This document shows positions 36,855 through 46,612 of a DNA stretch of 64,000 nucleotides, in pieces (the first letter of the stretch is position 1; each line of letters starts with the position of its first letter). Source of the DNA: Leptolyngbyaceae cyanobacterium C42_A2020_001 (GTDB lineage: Bacteria; Cyanobacteriota; Cyanobacteriia; Leptolyngbyales; Leptolyngbyaceae); contig JACYLN010000015.1 in NCBI GenBank assembly GCA_015272515.1, forward strand, positions 44,871 through 108,870, in the 5' to 3' direction. The notes below the pieces were generated by a model. That model did not search any database and was not told the origin of the DNA. It saw only the letters and a program-made list of their open reading frames with translations. The translations under genes and the position numbers were made by a program.

Positions 36855-37268
36855 TTAAGTCTTTGTCTTGAGCAAATTTAACATTTCTGCGTGCATGAAG
36901 GCGATTTCGGGACTGCGCTGAATTGCTTGATAATATCGCTGTTCAGCAAGGTTGCCCTCTTCAGAGGCACGCAGAAGTAACGAAGCGTTACTTAATAAAT
37001 CACTGACTTGATTCGGTTCAATCGGTTCTTTCGCAGCAAAAAGTTCATCAATCTGCACAATGAATTGAGACATAGGGCGCAGCCAGTCAAACCATTCGTG
37101 CCCAATCACCAGGCGGAAAAACTCACCATTGTTATGGATGGGACCGTAGTGTTGCTCGTATGATTCTCGTTCCGACTCTAGTAAAGCTTTGTGGAGGCGG
37201 AGTAGGGCGTGGCGAATCGCCCGCAGGCGTTGCACCTCAAAATCAAAAGATGGACTGCTCGATGACAT
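36855..37268 (-). CDS. Conserved helical protein of unknown function
   Basis: 137 residues, almost entirely helical by eye: FDFEVQRLRAIRHALLRLHKALLESE, NNGEFFRLVIGHEWFDWLRPMS and NLAEQRYYQAIQRSPEIAFMH. A four-helix-bundle with conserved His/Glu/Tyr is plausible. The ATG at 37268 is chosen because the longer frame upstream reads through C/T-rich simple repeat. Function unknown; lies between a cytosine-deaminase-like gene and an FAD oxidoreductase gene. Confidence 0.65.
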   Translation of the reverse strand: MSSSSPSFDFEVQRLRAIRHALLRLHKALLESERESYEQHYGPIHNNGEFFRLVIGHEWFDWLRPMSQFIVQIDELFAAKEPIEPNQVSDLLSNASLLLRASEEGNLAEQRYYQAIQRSPEIAFMHAEMLNLLKTKT

Positions 37269-37435
37269 GGAAAGAGTGCGGTAAATACTTCCACCCATCT
37301 TGCCACAAGGAAGAATTTTGCAGCAGAAGGAGTAGGAGATGAGAGGTAGGTGGGGTAGGTGGGGTGGACGAATGTTCATCACCCACTCACCCACTCCCTC
37401 ACCTTCCCCAACCCCTATCCCCTATTCCCCGCTCC

Positions 37436-38782
37436 CTACCTGCCCAACACCTCATCCAGTTCAGCATAGTCAGGCAGGGTGCTATCGATCGCGGCTCCAT
37501 TTCTCAGCACGATGCGATCGCTCTGGTGGCGAGAAAACAATTCACTATAGCGGCGAGCTTTGAAGAGGACCAAGTCGGCCGGTAGCCCAACGCCAATCCG
37601 TCCAACAGTAGGGAACCCCATGAGGTCAGCGGGGGTGCAGGTGATGGCGCGGCACCAGTCGCTATAAGGGCGATCCAGGTGGGCAATTTTAGTAGACCAG
37701 GTGAATACTTCCAGTGCATCGTGATCGCCATACGCATGAAACGGATCGCGGCAGTTGTCGCTGGCGATCGCAACGGGGATGCCAGCCTGTTTTAATTCGT
37801 GCAACAAAGTAACACCACGCCAGCGAGGGGTGCGTCCGGGGGTGCGGTCTTGCAGATACAGGTTACACATGGGCAGGCTGACGATGCCGATTTTTGCCTG
37901 CTTGACAGCTTTGATGGTGGCTTGGATCTCGTCAGGTGATTGCATAGCCAGACTACAGCAATGCCCACATACAACTCGTTCCTGGTAGCGGTAACGAATT
38001 GTGGCATTGGCGATGTGGCGCAGACAGATTGAGTCGGCCGCGTTGGTTTCATCAGCGTGAAAGTCTAGATTTAAGTTGCGGTCTTTTGCCAGTGCAAAGG
38101 CACGTTCGACTTGCGCTTCAATCTCTGGGTTGGCATAGGCAACTCCACCCAAGATTCCGCCCATTTCAGCCACGCGATCGGCGAGTTTTTCACCGTCTGG
38201 AGTTAAAAAGTAGTCGAGCGAAACCAGGCAAACGGCTTGTAGCAGCAGTTTATCTTGCCACTCCTGCTGAAGGGTTTGAAAGACTTCAAAACTGATGTCT
38301 GCTAATTTGCCAGCAGAATCAAGATGCGTCCGAATTGCCTGAGTGCCATGGGCATAGCTGCACTTCAGTCCAAATTCCATGCGGCGATACACGTCTTCGG
38401 TTGCCCAGTTTTGATCTGAATCGAGCGCTATAGCTTTTAATGCGCTGGCAAAGGTGCCGTCGGGATTTGGGCAACGTTCCCACGCATGTCCTTTATCTAG
38501 ATGAGTATGCAAATCAACAAAACAAGGAAACACCATCCCACCTTGCAAATCGATGGATGGATGAGAGTACGTGGTAAGAGTTCCAGCCGCGGCAATGCTA
38601 GCGATCGCGCCATCGGCAATTTCCAGATCGACTACCAACAAGTTGTCTTGGCATGATGAGGTGTCAGCCGTTGACCAGTCTTTGCTACGCCCTTGCTTGC
38701 TACGAACCATCAAAGGTTCAGGGACACGAGCATTTCTTAACCAGTAGTGGTTTGAATGGGGGATCATAAACGGCTTTAACAT
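37436..38782 (-). CDS. Cytosine-deaminase-like amidohydrolase
   Basis: 448 residues of the amidohydrolase superfamily, closest in pattern to CodA. Metal and active-site motifs in order: FVDLHTHLDKGH, LDFHADETN, CGHCC and ASDNCRDPF.AYGDHD. The last includes the metal-binding Asp. CodA converts cytosine to uracil and ammonia; related enzymes act on other N-heterocycles, so the substrate is not certain. It lies 36 bases downstream of the acetamidase homologue, suggesting an operon for nitrogen release. Confidence 0.85.
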   Translation of the reverse strand: MLKPFMIPHSNHYWLRNARVPEPLMVRSKQGRSKDWSTADTSSCQDNLLVVDLEIADGAIASIAAAGTLTTYSHPSIDLQGGMVFPCFVDLHTHLDKGHAWERCPNPDGTFASALKAIALDSDQNWATEDVYRRMEFGLKCSYAHGTQAIRTHLDSAGKLADISFEVFQTLQQEWQDKLLLQAVCLVSLDYFLTPDGEKLADRVAEMGGILGGVAYANPEIEAQVERAFALAKDRNLNLDFHADETNAADSICLRHIANATIRYRYQERVVCGHCCSLAMQSPDEIQATIKAVKQAKIGIVSLPMCNLYLQDRTPGRTPRWRGVTLLHELKQAGIPVAIASDNCRDPFHAYGDHDALEVFTWSTKIAHLDRPYSDWCRAITCTPADLMGFPTVGRIGVGLPADLVLFKARRYSELFSRHQSDRIVLRNGAAIDSTLPDYAELDEVLGR

Positions 38783-38818
38783 GGCAATTTGAATAGACAG
38801 GCTACTACAAATTGCGCT

Positions 38819-39784
38819 TCATAATCCAACCATTGGCGGCAGGATAGTTTTTGGCAACAGTCCGTGCACTCCTTTTTGCGGACTGTTAACCACCTGCGTA
38901 ATGTGGAAATTCACTGCCAGACTGCACAGCACATAAGCCTCTTCTGCCGAAATTCCTGTCAACGTTTTGACTAGCTGGATCATTTGCTGGAGGGCATTTT
39001 CAAAGGCTTCATCCAGGGTAGAACCAAACCCCATGGTGATGAAATCGGTCGGTGTTTCGGCAAGCGGAGCTGTGATCTTCAGGTCTTTGCGAACAATCAA
39101 CTGAATGGTGCCGTTCATTGAGGTTTCGATCGCGGTCACATCCACTTCGCCATCTCCCTGAACCGCGTGCCCATCGCCAATGGAGAACAGCGCACCAGGC
39201 AAAAACACTGGCAGAAATACTCGTGAACCAGCCTGGAGTTGGCGATTGTCAATATTGCCACCGTAGGCACCGGGAGGAATGGACGATCGCATCGTTTCAT
39301 CCGTTGCCACGCCCAAGATGCCAAAAAAGGGTTGGAGTGGAATTTTGATGCCACTGCTGGGAGGAAATTCGGCAATCTGCTGATCGAGGTCGAGGGGAAT
39401 AAAACGCAGCGCCGATTCCGTAAAGATATGCGGCAAGGCTCCCCAACCAGGACGAATGGCATTGAAGCCAATGGGTAACCGGGGGGTGATGGCTTCTAAC
39501 CGCACTTCCAGCACGTCGCCAGGGTTTGCCTCACGGATGTGAATCGGTCCTGTGAGTAGATGAGGTCCGGGTCCAACTTTGCGATCGCTGCCTAAAGACT
39601 CACAAATCTGGCGAAAGGTTGGAGGGACAAACTCTGGTGGGGCTTTGTCAGCCACTCCAAAGCCGGAAAAGGTTTCTACCTGGATGCGATCGCCCGACTC
39701 TACAAACAGTGCTGGCGACAAGGCTGACGAAAACCCACCCAAATGTACCGTGTCACAGGTCGCTTTAAGAATATGATCTGCCAT
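38819..39784 (-). CDS. Acetamidase/formamidase-family hydrolase
   Basis: 321 residues, shorter than and clearly different from FmdA at 4028. Motifs include GPGPHLLTGPIHIREANPGDVLEV, a Gly-rich PPGAYGGNIDNRQL (metal-ligand region) and FSIGDGHAVQGDGEVDVTAIE. Hydrolyses short amides in characterised relatives. Stands first in a group with the cytosine-deaminase-like gene. The start ATG opens on the family N-terminus. Confidence 0.87.
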   Translation of the reverse strand: MADHILKATCDTVHLGGFSSALSPALFVESGDRIQVETFSGFGVADKAPPEFVPPTFRQICESLGSDRKVGPGPHLLTGPIHIREANPGDVLEVRLEAITPRLPIGFNAIRPGWGALPHIFTESALRFIPLDLDQQIAEFPPSSGIKIPLQPFFGILGVATDETMRSSIPPGAYGGNIDNRQLQAGSRVFLPVFLPGALFSIGDGHAVQGDGEVDVTAIETSMNGTIQLIVRKDLKITAPLAETPTDFITMGFGSTLDEAFENALQQMIQLVKTLTGISAEEAYVLCSLAVNFHITQVVNSPQKGVHGLLPKTILPPMVGL

Positions 39785-39816
39785 GCCTGAGAAGGATGAT
39801 TTTCACACTTGTACGG

Positions 39817-40500
39817 CTAAAAATCGGTTGGATCAACACCCAACTCGCGCAGCTTTGCCGCCAATTTTTCAGCCCGTTGCCGTTCTTGCTCAGCTCGCTC
39901 ATCAGGAGCCAGCATGCGGTTGCCCGCCTCGTCATACCAGTAGAGCCACTCCCGCTGCCAGCCCTGATAGGTGCCCACTTCTCGACCAATGCCTAAGCCA
40001 ATTTCTGGCAACCAGGCTCGTTCTTCGGGCAGTAGCTCATATTTGCCATCCACTAAGCGATAAATCTCTAGAGGTCTGCGTCGGTGGCGTTGTCGGGTGG
40101 GCGCGTAGATAACGTAATACAAGATGCCCAGTTCGGCGTAATCTGTCTTTTTGCGCTCGTACTCGCCTCCATAGGTTTTGGAAACGACTTCCAGCGCAAA
40201 AATGGGAATCGTATCTTCTTCTTCCCACAGCACGTAGCTTAAGCGTCCGTTATTTCCAACAAAGCGCTCAACTCCTAAACTGAGAAAGCCATCGGGTACG
40301 AGTGCAGGTTGATCGGGGGCAAAATAAATGCCCATATCCACGCCAAAGAACCAATCGAGGCGATCGCTCCAAGCCATCGCCAAAATCGCGGCTAGTAAGT
40401 TGGGAACTAGATTTTGTAGCTCATTATCCACGGGCGTATCGTCTGAGTCTGGAAGTTCCTCAGCGGAGGGGAGACAGTCATAGCGGTTGTATTGGAGCAT
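39817..40500 (-). CDS. Uma2-family endonuclease-like protein (DUF820)
   Basis: 227 residues with the PD-(D/E)xK-like Uma2 fold: GVDMGIYFAPDQPALVPDGFL (metal Asp), FALEVVSKTYGGEYERKKTDYAELGI (E-x-S and K), and LYYVIYAP. A C-terminal Glu/Arg/Lys-rich coiled coil (DERAEQERQRAEKLAAKLRE) is typical. Cyanobacteria hold many copies; the physiological function is unknown. ATG at 40500; the longer upstream frame covers the next gene's antisense. Confidence 0.85.
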   Translation of the reverse strand: MLQYNRYDCLPSAEELPDSDDTPVDNELQNLVPNLLAAILAMAWSDRLDWFFGVDMGIYFAPDQPALVPDGFLSLGVERFVGNNGRLSYVLWEEEDTIPIFALEVVSKTYGGEYERKKTDYAELGILYYVIYAPTRQRHRRRPLEIYRLVDGKYELLPEERAWLPEIGLGIGREVGTYQGWQREWLYWYDEAGNRMLAPDERAEQERQRAEKLAAKLRELGVDPTDF

Positions 40501-40559
40501 GACCCGTTTTATCGACGCTGTTGACCGTATCTTAGCGCCATCCATCCAGGAGTGGAGTG

Positions 40560-40976
40560 TTATTCGCCCCAGAATTGGTCGATACGTTGCACATAATTTA
40601 GGTTGACCAAATTTGTCAGAACTGCGCGCCAATTGGGTTGATGCGTATGACCAATCACCAGATATTGATCTCGTTTGCAGCCAATGCGCCCCGGCGATCG
40701 CGAATGTTGCACTGTTGGATCGATGGCTTGTATTTCTGCCAGCGTCGTTTCCATCGCTGGAATGCAAAACTCATAGCTCAGCGATCGCAACCCATCCTTT
40801 GGACCAACTAAGCCTGCCGGCGAAATCTGAGACACATCAAACGTAATTTTTCTCAACGGGGACGCAGACGAGGCTTGGGTGAGCGATCGACGATTTGCTT
40901 CACAGGCAAACACCATAGGAGCCGCTAGTAGAAAAATTGCCAGATTGAACCCAACCCCCAACATCCTAAATTTCAT
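40560..40976 (-). CDS. Exported hypothetical protein
   Basis: 138 residues. N-terminal signal peptide (MLGVGFNLAIFLLAAPMVFA, cut near 24-25 before CEANRR, possibly a lipoprotein-like Cys) then a soluble domain with ITFDVSQISPAGLVGPKDGLRSLSYEFCIP, a form frequent in cyanobacterial unknowns. Cys residues are present that might pair in the periplasm. Function unknown. Confidence 0.65.
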   Translation of the reverse strand: MKFRMLGVGFNLAIFLLAAPMVFACEANRRSLTQASSASPLRKITFDVSQISPAGLVGPKDGLRSLSYEFCIPAMETTLAEIQAIDPTVQHSRSPGRIGCKRDQYLVIGHTHQPNWRAVLTNLVNLNYVQRIDQFWGE

Positions 40977-41030
40977 ATCCTGCCTTAACTCCTGCCTTCT
41001 GCCTCAGTTTCTCCTTGATCTTCCTTTCCC

Positions 41031-42104
41031 CTACCTCCTCACGGCTTCTCCCGTTTCTGCATCAAACCAGTGCGTTTGCTCCGGAGGAATCGCTAAGGTA
41101 AGTTCGCGATTTGTCCAATCTTCAGTAGGAGAAAGTAGCGATCGCAGCACAATCGGCTGACTCTGCCCATTGGGAACCTGAACACTCACTAACTTATACA
41201 ATCCCAAATTCTCTACCAAAAACACTTTGCCTTTGACAATCGAGGATTCTTCTGGATGGGCAATCCGGATGTGTTCTGGGCGAATTCCTAAAACAAGCTG
41301 AGGAACGTCTGCGGCGACTGCAATGGGAAGTTTGAAGTCTCCCAACGTGACAAAGGCACCCTGCTTAGACACGGTAACAAGGTTCATTTGGGGACTGCCG
41401 ACAAAGCCTGCGACAAATTGATTGGCTGGGTGAGTATAAATGCGATCGGGCGAATCAAGCTGTTGCAGATAGCCGTTATTCAACACTGCCACTTTAGTCG
41501 AGAGGGTCATGGCTTCGGTTTGATCATGGGTAACGTAAACCACGGGAGCGTTTTGAGCCTCAAAAATTTGCTTGAGTTCAGCCCGCACGTGTTCTCGTAG
41601 CAAGGCATCCAGGTTACTCAGGGGTTCATCCAGCAAAAATACATCCGATTTGCGAACCAGTGCCCGCCCTACAGCGACACGCTGCCGTTGCCCGCCAGAC
41701 AGTTGCCCCGGTTTGCGCCGCAACAGTTCGTCCAATCCCAAAATTCGGGAAACCTCCTGAACTCGCTGATTGATCTCTCCGGTGGGAACCCGTTTGAGCT
41801 TCAACCCAGCTGCGAGATTTTCATACACGCTCATGTGGGGATAAAGGGCGTAGCTTTGAAACACCAGGGCAATGTTGCGATCGCCTGGTGGCATATTTGT
41901 CACATCCTTACCGCCAATCAGCACATTGCCACGAGTGGGCGTTTCGAGTCCGGCAATCATCCGCAAAATTGTAGACTTTCCACAACCCGATGGCCCCAGC
42001 AAACTCAAAAATTCGCCATCGCCTACCGTCAGGCTAATGTCCTTGACTGGAACAACGCTGGCAGTGAAGGTTTTGTTGAGGTTGAGCAGTTCAAGCTTTG
42101 CCAT
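41031..42104 (-). CDS. Sugar/compatible-solute ABC transporter ATP-binding protein (MalK/UgpC/GgtA type)
   Basis: 357 residues. Walker A GPSGCGKST, signature LSGGQRQRVAVGRAL, Walker B VFLLDEPLSNLDA, H-loop VTHDQ. A C-terminal OB-fold TOBE region follows. In cyanobacteria this class often powers glucosylglycerol/sucrose or sugar uptake (GgtABCD). Permease and binding-protein genes of the matching type lie about 10 kb away (51933-55105), so this may be their ATPase. Substrate unknown. Confidence 0.9.
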   Translation of the reverse strand: MAKLELLNLNKTFTASVVPVKDISLTVGDGEFLSLLGPSGCGKSTILRMIAGLETPTRGNVLIGGKDVTNMPPGDRNIALVFQSYALYPHMSVYENLAAGLKLKRVPTGEINQRVQEVSRILGLDELLRRKPGQLSGGQRQRVAVGRALVRKSDVFLLDEPLSNLDALLREHVRAELKQIFEAQNAPVVYVTHDQTEAMTLSTKVAVLNNGYLQQLDSPDRIYTHPANQFVAGFVGSPQMNLVTVSKQGAFVTLGDFKLPIAVAADVPQLVLGIRPEHIRIAHPEESSIVKGKVFLVENLGLYKLVSVQVPNGQSQPIVLRSLLSPTEDWTNRELTLAIPPEQTHWFDAETGEAVRR

Positions 42105-42343
42105 GAGGAGAAGTCAGCAACCAGTGGGTATGGCTGGAAAGTCGATGGACTTTTCAAGGGTACTGCACACTTCCCCTGACTTTTGGAGAACTGTAAGGAA
42201 AGTTGGTAAATATGAGAAAATCCCCTCTATTCGTAAAGTAACGTTAAGTACTAAAATAATGCGTTTGTGGGTGGCTGTCCTCTGAACTCATTTGTGGGTC
42301 GGGGGCGACGCTCGTGTCTGTTACCGTTTAGTACCTTGACAAC

Positions 42344-43384
42344 GTGACCTCAACTTTAATTTCTCGTTCGATTTCCCGTGAAACTCTGCCGTTCACGCTG
42401 CAAGATGTGCGTTATGCCATCCCTGCTCATTGTTTTCAGTCTAATCTGGCGCGATCGCTCTCCTATTGTTTTTTGGATTTTGGCATCATCGCGTTTCTCT
42501 ATTGGTTAGCGGCTCAAATTGATAGTGCCTGGTTCTTTCCCATTTTTTGGGTTTTGCAAGGCACCATGTTCTGGGCGCTTTTTGTGGTTGGGCATGATTG
42601 CGGTCACGGTTCCTTTTCCCGCTATCGCTGGTTCAATCATTTCATGGGTCACATTTGTCATACCCCCATTCTGGTTCCTTATCACGGGTGGCGCATTAGC
42701 CATCGCACCCATCACGCTAATACGGGAAATATTGACACCGATGAAAGCTGGTATCCTGTGACGGAAAGCCAGTATGAGCAAATGGCTTGGTACGAGAAAC
42801 TGGCTCGGTTTCACCTGATTTTGTTTGTGTATCCGCTATATTTGTTCCGGCGATCGCCTGGAAAACAGGGTTCTCACTTCATGCCTGAAAGCTCTCTATT
42901 TCGCCCTCATGAAAAATGGCAGGTGCTAACCAGTACGATTTGCTGCACGCTGATGGTGGGTGTCTTGGCAGGCTTGGGACTGCATTACGGCATCGGGTTC
43001 TTGTTGAAGTACTATTTGATGCCCTATCTCATTTTTGTCGTTTGGTTGGATCTGGTGACATTCTTGCATCACACCGATGAGGACATTCCCTGGTATCGCG
43101 GCAAGGATTGGTATTTTCTCAAAGGGGCACTGTCAACCATCGATCGCGACTATGGCATCTTCAATCCGATTCACCACAACATTGGCACCCATGTTGCCCA
43201 TCACATTTTCATCACCATTCCCCACTACCACCTGTTAGAAGCCACCGAAGCGATCAAGCCTGTTTTGGGTGAGTACTACCACGTTTCCAAAGAACCGGTT
43301 TGGAAGGCGTTGTGGCGTTCCTACCGAAGTTGTTACTTTGTGCCCGATCGAGGCAGTAAAGTTTACTATCAATCTCCGAAATAA
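42344..43384 (+). CDS. desB: Omega-3 acyl-lipid fatty acid desaturase
   Basis: 346 residues. Three His boxes in order: HDCGH (84-88), HRTHH (120-124) and HVAHH (283-287), holding a diiron site, with four membrane helices. The box pattern and length match DesB/omega-3 (delta-15) desaturases that add the third double bond to membrane-lipid C18 chains, often cold-induced. Begins with GTG at 42344; no in-frame ATG is near. Confidence 0.93.
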   Translation: MTSTLISRSISRETLPFTLQDVRYAIPAHCFQSNLARSLSYCFLDFGIIAFLYWLAAQIDSAWFFPIFWVLQGTMFWALFVVGHDCGHGSFSRYRWFNHFMGHICHTPILVPYHGWRISHRTHHANTGNIDTDESWYPVTESQYEQMAWYEKLARFHLILFVYPLYLFRRSPGKQGSHFMPESSLFRPHEKWQVLTSTICCTLMVGVLAGLGLHYGIGFLLKYYLMPYLIFVVWLDLVTFLHHTDEDIPWYRGKDWYFLKGALSTIDRDYGIFNPIHHNIGTHVAHHIFITIPHYHLLEATEAIKPVLGEYYHVSKEPVWKALWRSYRSCYFVPDRGSKVYYQSPK

Positions 43385-43440
43385 CGCGATTTGCGACTTT
43401 TCTAAAATGCCGATGAGCTTTGCACTACCCTCATCCCCAT

Positions 43441-43516
43441 CCCTTCTCCCAAGTTTGGGAGAAGGGAGTAAGAAATGGGCTAAACTCCCTCCTCGCCTAG
43501 ATTTGGGAGAGGAGGG
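43441..43516. repeat. Two adjacent short palindromic repeats
   Basis: A perfect hairpin, CCCTTCTCCCAA then TTGGGAGAAGGG (43441-43466, 2-base loop), and a second with CCCTCCTC/GAGGAGGG arms (43487-43516). Such CCCTTCTCCC units are common dispersed repeats in cyanobacteria. They lie after desB and might also limit read-through. Confidence 0.75.
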
Positions 43517-43561
43517 CAAGATAGTGGCACATCGCGTAAAATAAATTTCTAAAAATCGCTG

Positions 43562-43598
43562 CAAAAAGATCTCCGAGTCTTTAGAAACTCGGAGATCT
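43562..43598 (-). terminator. Rho-independent terminator of cmpABCD
   Basis: Minus strand: a perfect 12-bp stem (AGATCTCCGAGT with complement at 43567-43578/43587-43598), 8-base loop, then TTTTT. A further copy of the right arm lies at 43620-43631. Downstream of cmpD. Confidence 0.85.
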
Positions 43599-43645
43599 AA
43601 GTGGAAAAGGTCTCCTAAAACTCGGAGATCTAATGCGAAAACTTC

Positions 43646-44494
43646 CTAATCTACGTCGTGGGCAAAACGGTTGTAGAGGAAGTCGAGGGCGTGGTTACGA
43701 AGTTTGTAATATTCCGGCGTTTCCATGATGCGGCTGCGATCGCGGGGGCGCTGGAACGGAATTTCCATCACTTCGCCAATGTTGGCAGCGGGCCCATTCG
43801 TCATCATCACCAATTTATCTGCCAGGAAGAGTGCTTCATCGATGTCGTGAGTGATCATCAACACCGTACAGCGACTGTTGTTCCAAATTTTCAACAGTTC
43901 CTCCTGGAGTTCTTCTTTGGTGATGGCATCCAATGCACCAAACGGTTCATCCAAAATCAACACTTCAGGACGGATAGACAGAGCGCGGGCGATCGCCACC
44001 CGCTGTTTCATTCCCCCCGAAATTTGGGTAGGATTCTTTTCCGCTGCCTCAGTCAGCCCTACCATTGCCAGGTGTTCTTTCACAATCTGGCTCTTTTCAG
44101 CGTGGGACTTGTCTGGATAGACGGCATTAACTGCCAGATACACGTTGTCAAACACGGAAAGCCAGGGCAACAGCGCATAGCCTTGAAACACCACCATCCG
44201 GTCAGGACCTGGACTGGCGATCGTTTTTCCTTGCAGACGTACTTCACCATGAGTTGGTTTGGAAAAGCCGCTGACCATGTTCAGTAAGGTTGTTTTGCCG
44301 CAACCAGAGTGACCAATCACGCAGATAAACTCACCCTGCTGAATTGTCAGATTGACATTTTCTAGAACGGTGTAACTTTCACCCTTAGGCAAAGGATAGA
44401 TTTTGGAAACATTATCGACAACGAGAAACGGCTCCTGTTGGTTAACTTCCGGTCTTTGAGATGTTTGAATTGCAGTAGTCATTAGTGCTTGCAT
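43646..44494 (-). CDS. cmpD: Bicarbonate ABC transporter ATP-binding protein CmpD
   Basis: 282 residues. Walker A GHSGCGKTT, signature [15 protein letters not shown], Walker [13 protein letters not shown] and H-loop ITHDID. A NrtD/CmpD-type ATPase; assigned to Cmp rather than Nrt because cmpA in the same operon is clearly CmpA-like. The ATG at 44494 (MQALMTTA...) is the likely start, with 44482 as an alternative; the longer frame upstream comes from G/A-rich simple repeat. Together with CmpC it drives HCO3- import. Confidence 0.88.
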   Translation of the reverse strand: MQALMTTAIQTSQRPEVNQQEPFLVVDNVSKIYPLPKGESYTVLENVNLTIQQGEFICVIGHSGCGKTTLLNMVSGFSKPTHGEVRLQGKTIASPGPDRMVVFQGYALLPWLSVFDNVYLAVNAVYPDKSHAEKSQIVKEHLAMVGLTEAAEKNPTQISGGMKQRVAIARALSIRPEVLILDEPFGALDAITKEELQEELLKIWNNSRCTVLMITHDIDEALFLADKLVMMTNGPAANIGEVMEIPFQRPRDRSRIMETPEYYKLRNHALDFLYNRFAHDVD

Positions 44495-44499
44495 GGAAA

Positions 44500-44605
44500 A
44501 TAAGGAATGAGGAATAGGGAGCTGAAGAGAGGGAATAGAGAATAGGGAATGGGGAATAGGGAAACAGTAAATCAATTACCCATCACCCATTACCTATTCC
44601 CAAGT
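44500..44605. repeat. G/A-rich simple repeat between cmpC and cmpD
   Basis: Imperfect repeats of GGGAATAGGGAATGGGGAAT and their opposite-strand counterparts (CCCATCACCCATTACC), which fold back on each other. Same class as simple repeats at about 5490-5525 and 37340-37440 and inside nitE/nitF. No gene. Confidence 0.7.
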
Positions 44606-44608
44606 TCT

Positions 44609-46612
44609 CTACGCAGCTCTGGCAATGGGAGTTTCGAGTGCAACTTCTGCCATGTAGATGTCGTGTTTGATTTGCAGATTGTTGAGGTACGCGATCGGAT
44701 CATCCGCGGTGAAAGAGGTGCCATCAAATAACTGAATTGGCCCGCGGCTGTAAGATAAGTCAGCCAACCCCAGTTCGCGGGCGGCAATACTAAACACGCT
44801 GACTTTGCTGATCCGCTCCAAAACTTCCACCCAGTTACGCGGGAAAGGCACATCGCCCCACCGAGCAAGCTGCGTCAGAATCCACAAGTGTTCTGTGCGA
44901 CTGGGACGGTTCACTCCTACCCCAAAAAATTGGTGATGGGCGTATTCTTGCGGCGATTTGCGGATGCTGCATACCCGATGGCTGGCATCTCCCAGGTAAA
45001 TATATTCCTTGTCCATGCTGAGGTATTCAGGGCGGGCAAGAATTTCTCGTACCTCTTCCTGGTTCGCCTCGTCGGCACAGTAGCGGCAGGCTTCTAGAAG
45101 CGCCTTGACCAGTGCCACGTGGGTATTGGGATAGGCAAGTGCCCAATCTTCCCGCACACCCAGTACTTTACCGGGGTGTCCGTCCCAAATTTCTAGATCT
45201 GTCGCAATGGTGTAACCCAGATTTTCTATTGAGGCACGAATGTTCCAGGGTTCACCAACACAATACCCATCAATGTTTCCAGCTTCTAGTTGCGCCACCA
45301 TTTGAGCCGGGGGAATGGTGGTGACTGTTACATCATGGGTGGGGTCGATGCCGCCTGCTGCTAACCAGTAGCGCAATAAGAGGTTATGCATGGATGCCGG
45401 ATGCACCACACCAAAGGTATGACGCTTGTCCGGAGTTTCTAGCAGCATTTTCTTCAGGTCATTTAAGGTGAGAATGCCCTGATCGGCGAAGCGTTTGTCG
45501 AGGGTGATGGCGTTGCCGTTGCGGGTCATGGTAAGGGCGCTGACAACGGGGAGAGGCTGATCGTTTAAGCCACCAACTGTCATCCAGACGGGCATCCCGG
45601 AGGGCATTTGGGCTGCATCCAGGTAGCTTCCAGAAATTCCATCCTGAATGCCGCGCCAGCTTGATTCGCGCACCAAATTAACTTCATCCAAGCCGTGGTG
45701 GGCAAAGAAGCCTTTTTCTTTAGCAACTGCGAGTGGAGCACAAGCCGTCAACGGCACAAACCCAATTTCCAGGTTGATTTTCTCTAAGCCATGCCGAGCG
45801 ATCGCGCTAGTTTTGCGGGCACGCAGTTTTTTGATCTGCTTCTGCTGGTTCAGGAAGTAAATGATTTCGCTGCGGTAGCTGTAGTAATTGGGATGGTTTA
45901 CTGCTTCCATGCGCCTCCGCGGGCGAGGAATGTCCACTTCCAAAATTTGACCAATTTTAGATTCGGGACCGTTGGTGAGCATGACCACGCGATCGCTCAG
46001 CAAAATCGCTTCATCTACGTCATGAGTCACCATAATCGCCGTGACGTGGCTTTCCTCACAGATTTTCATCAATTGCTCTTGCAAGTTTCCACGCGTCAAG
46101 GCATCCAGTGCGCCAAAAGGTTCATCCAGCAGCAATAGTTTGGGACGAATTGACAACGCCCGCGCGATCGCCACCCGTTGCTTCATCCCCCCAGAGAGCT
46201 GATCCGGTGGTTTATCGGCGGCATGGCGTAACCCCACCAAATCAATATTGTGTTCCACAATTTGGTTGCGTTCACTTTCAGGCAAGTATCCCAGCACATT
46301 GTTTACAGCGAGGGCAATATTTTGCTGAACGGTCATCCAGGGCAACAGGGAGTAGTTTTGAAACACCACCATGCGATCGGGACCAGGGCGAAGAATTTCC
46401 TCACCTTGCAGCATCACCACCCCCTCTGTTGGCAAATCTAAACCTGCCACCATATTCAGCAGTGTTGATTTACCACAACCAGAGTGTCCAATCAAAGAAA
46501 TAAATTCACCCTGTTGAACGTGTAAATCAATCCCTTTTAAGGCGACATAGGTGCCGCCGTTTGCAAGTTCAAACGTTTTTTCGACGTTATCGACAGTGAC
46601 AAATGCAGTCAT
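44609..46612 (-). CDS. cmpC: Bicarbonate ABC transporter ATPase/substrate-binding fusion CmpC
   Basis: 667 residues. N-terminal ABC ATPase (Walker [10 protein letters not shown], signature [15 protein letters not shown], Walker [13 protein letters not shown]), then from about residue 280 a NrtA/CmpA-like binding domain ([23 protein letters not shown]). The NrtC/CmpC fusion is diagnostic of these transporters; the C-terminal domain is a regulatory sensor in NrtC. Length fits. Two inverted repeats separate it from cmpB. Confidence 0.93.
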   Translation of the reverse strand: MTAFVTVDNVEKTFELANGGTYVALKGIDLHVQQGEFISLIGHSGCGKSTLLNMVAGLDLPTEGVVMLQGEEILRPGPDRMVVFQNYSLLPWMTVQQNIALAVNNVLGYLPESERNQIVEHNIDLVGLRHAADKPPDQLSGGMKQRVAIARALSIRPKLLLLDEPFGALDALTRGNLQEQLMKICEESHVTAIMVTHDVDEAILLSDRVVMLTNGPESKIGQILEVDIPRPRRRMEAVNHPNYYSYRSEIIYFLNQQKQIKKLRARKTSAIARHGLEKINLEIGFVPLTACAPLAVAKEKGFFAHHGLDEVNLVRESSWRGIQDGISGSYLDAAQMPSGMPVWMTVGGLNDQPLPVVSALTMTRNGNAITLDKRFADQGILTLNDLKKMLLETPDKRHTFGVVHPASMHNLLLRYWLAAGGIDPTHDVTVTTIPPAQMVAQLEAGNIDGYCVGEPWNIRASIENLGYTIATDLEIWDGHPGKVLGVREDWALAYPNTHVALVKALLEACRYCADEANQEEVREILARPEYLSMDKEYIYLGDASHRVCSIRKSPQEYAHHQFFGVGVNRPSRTEHLWILTQLARWGDVPFPRNWVEVLERISKVSVFSIAARELGLADLSYSRGPIQLFDGTSFTADDPIAYLNNLQIKHDIYMAEVALETPIARAA

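Noticed and set aside
44500..44605. G-quadruplex regulatory element
   Set aside because: G-runs are short and interrupted, and the tract also has a C-rich partner, so a simple repeat explains it.
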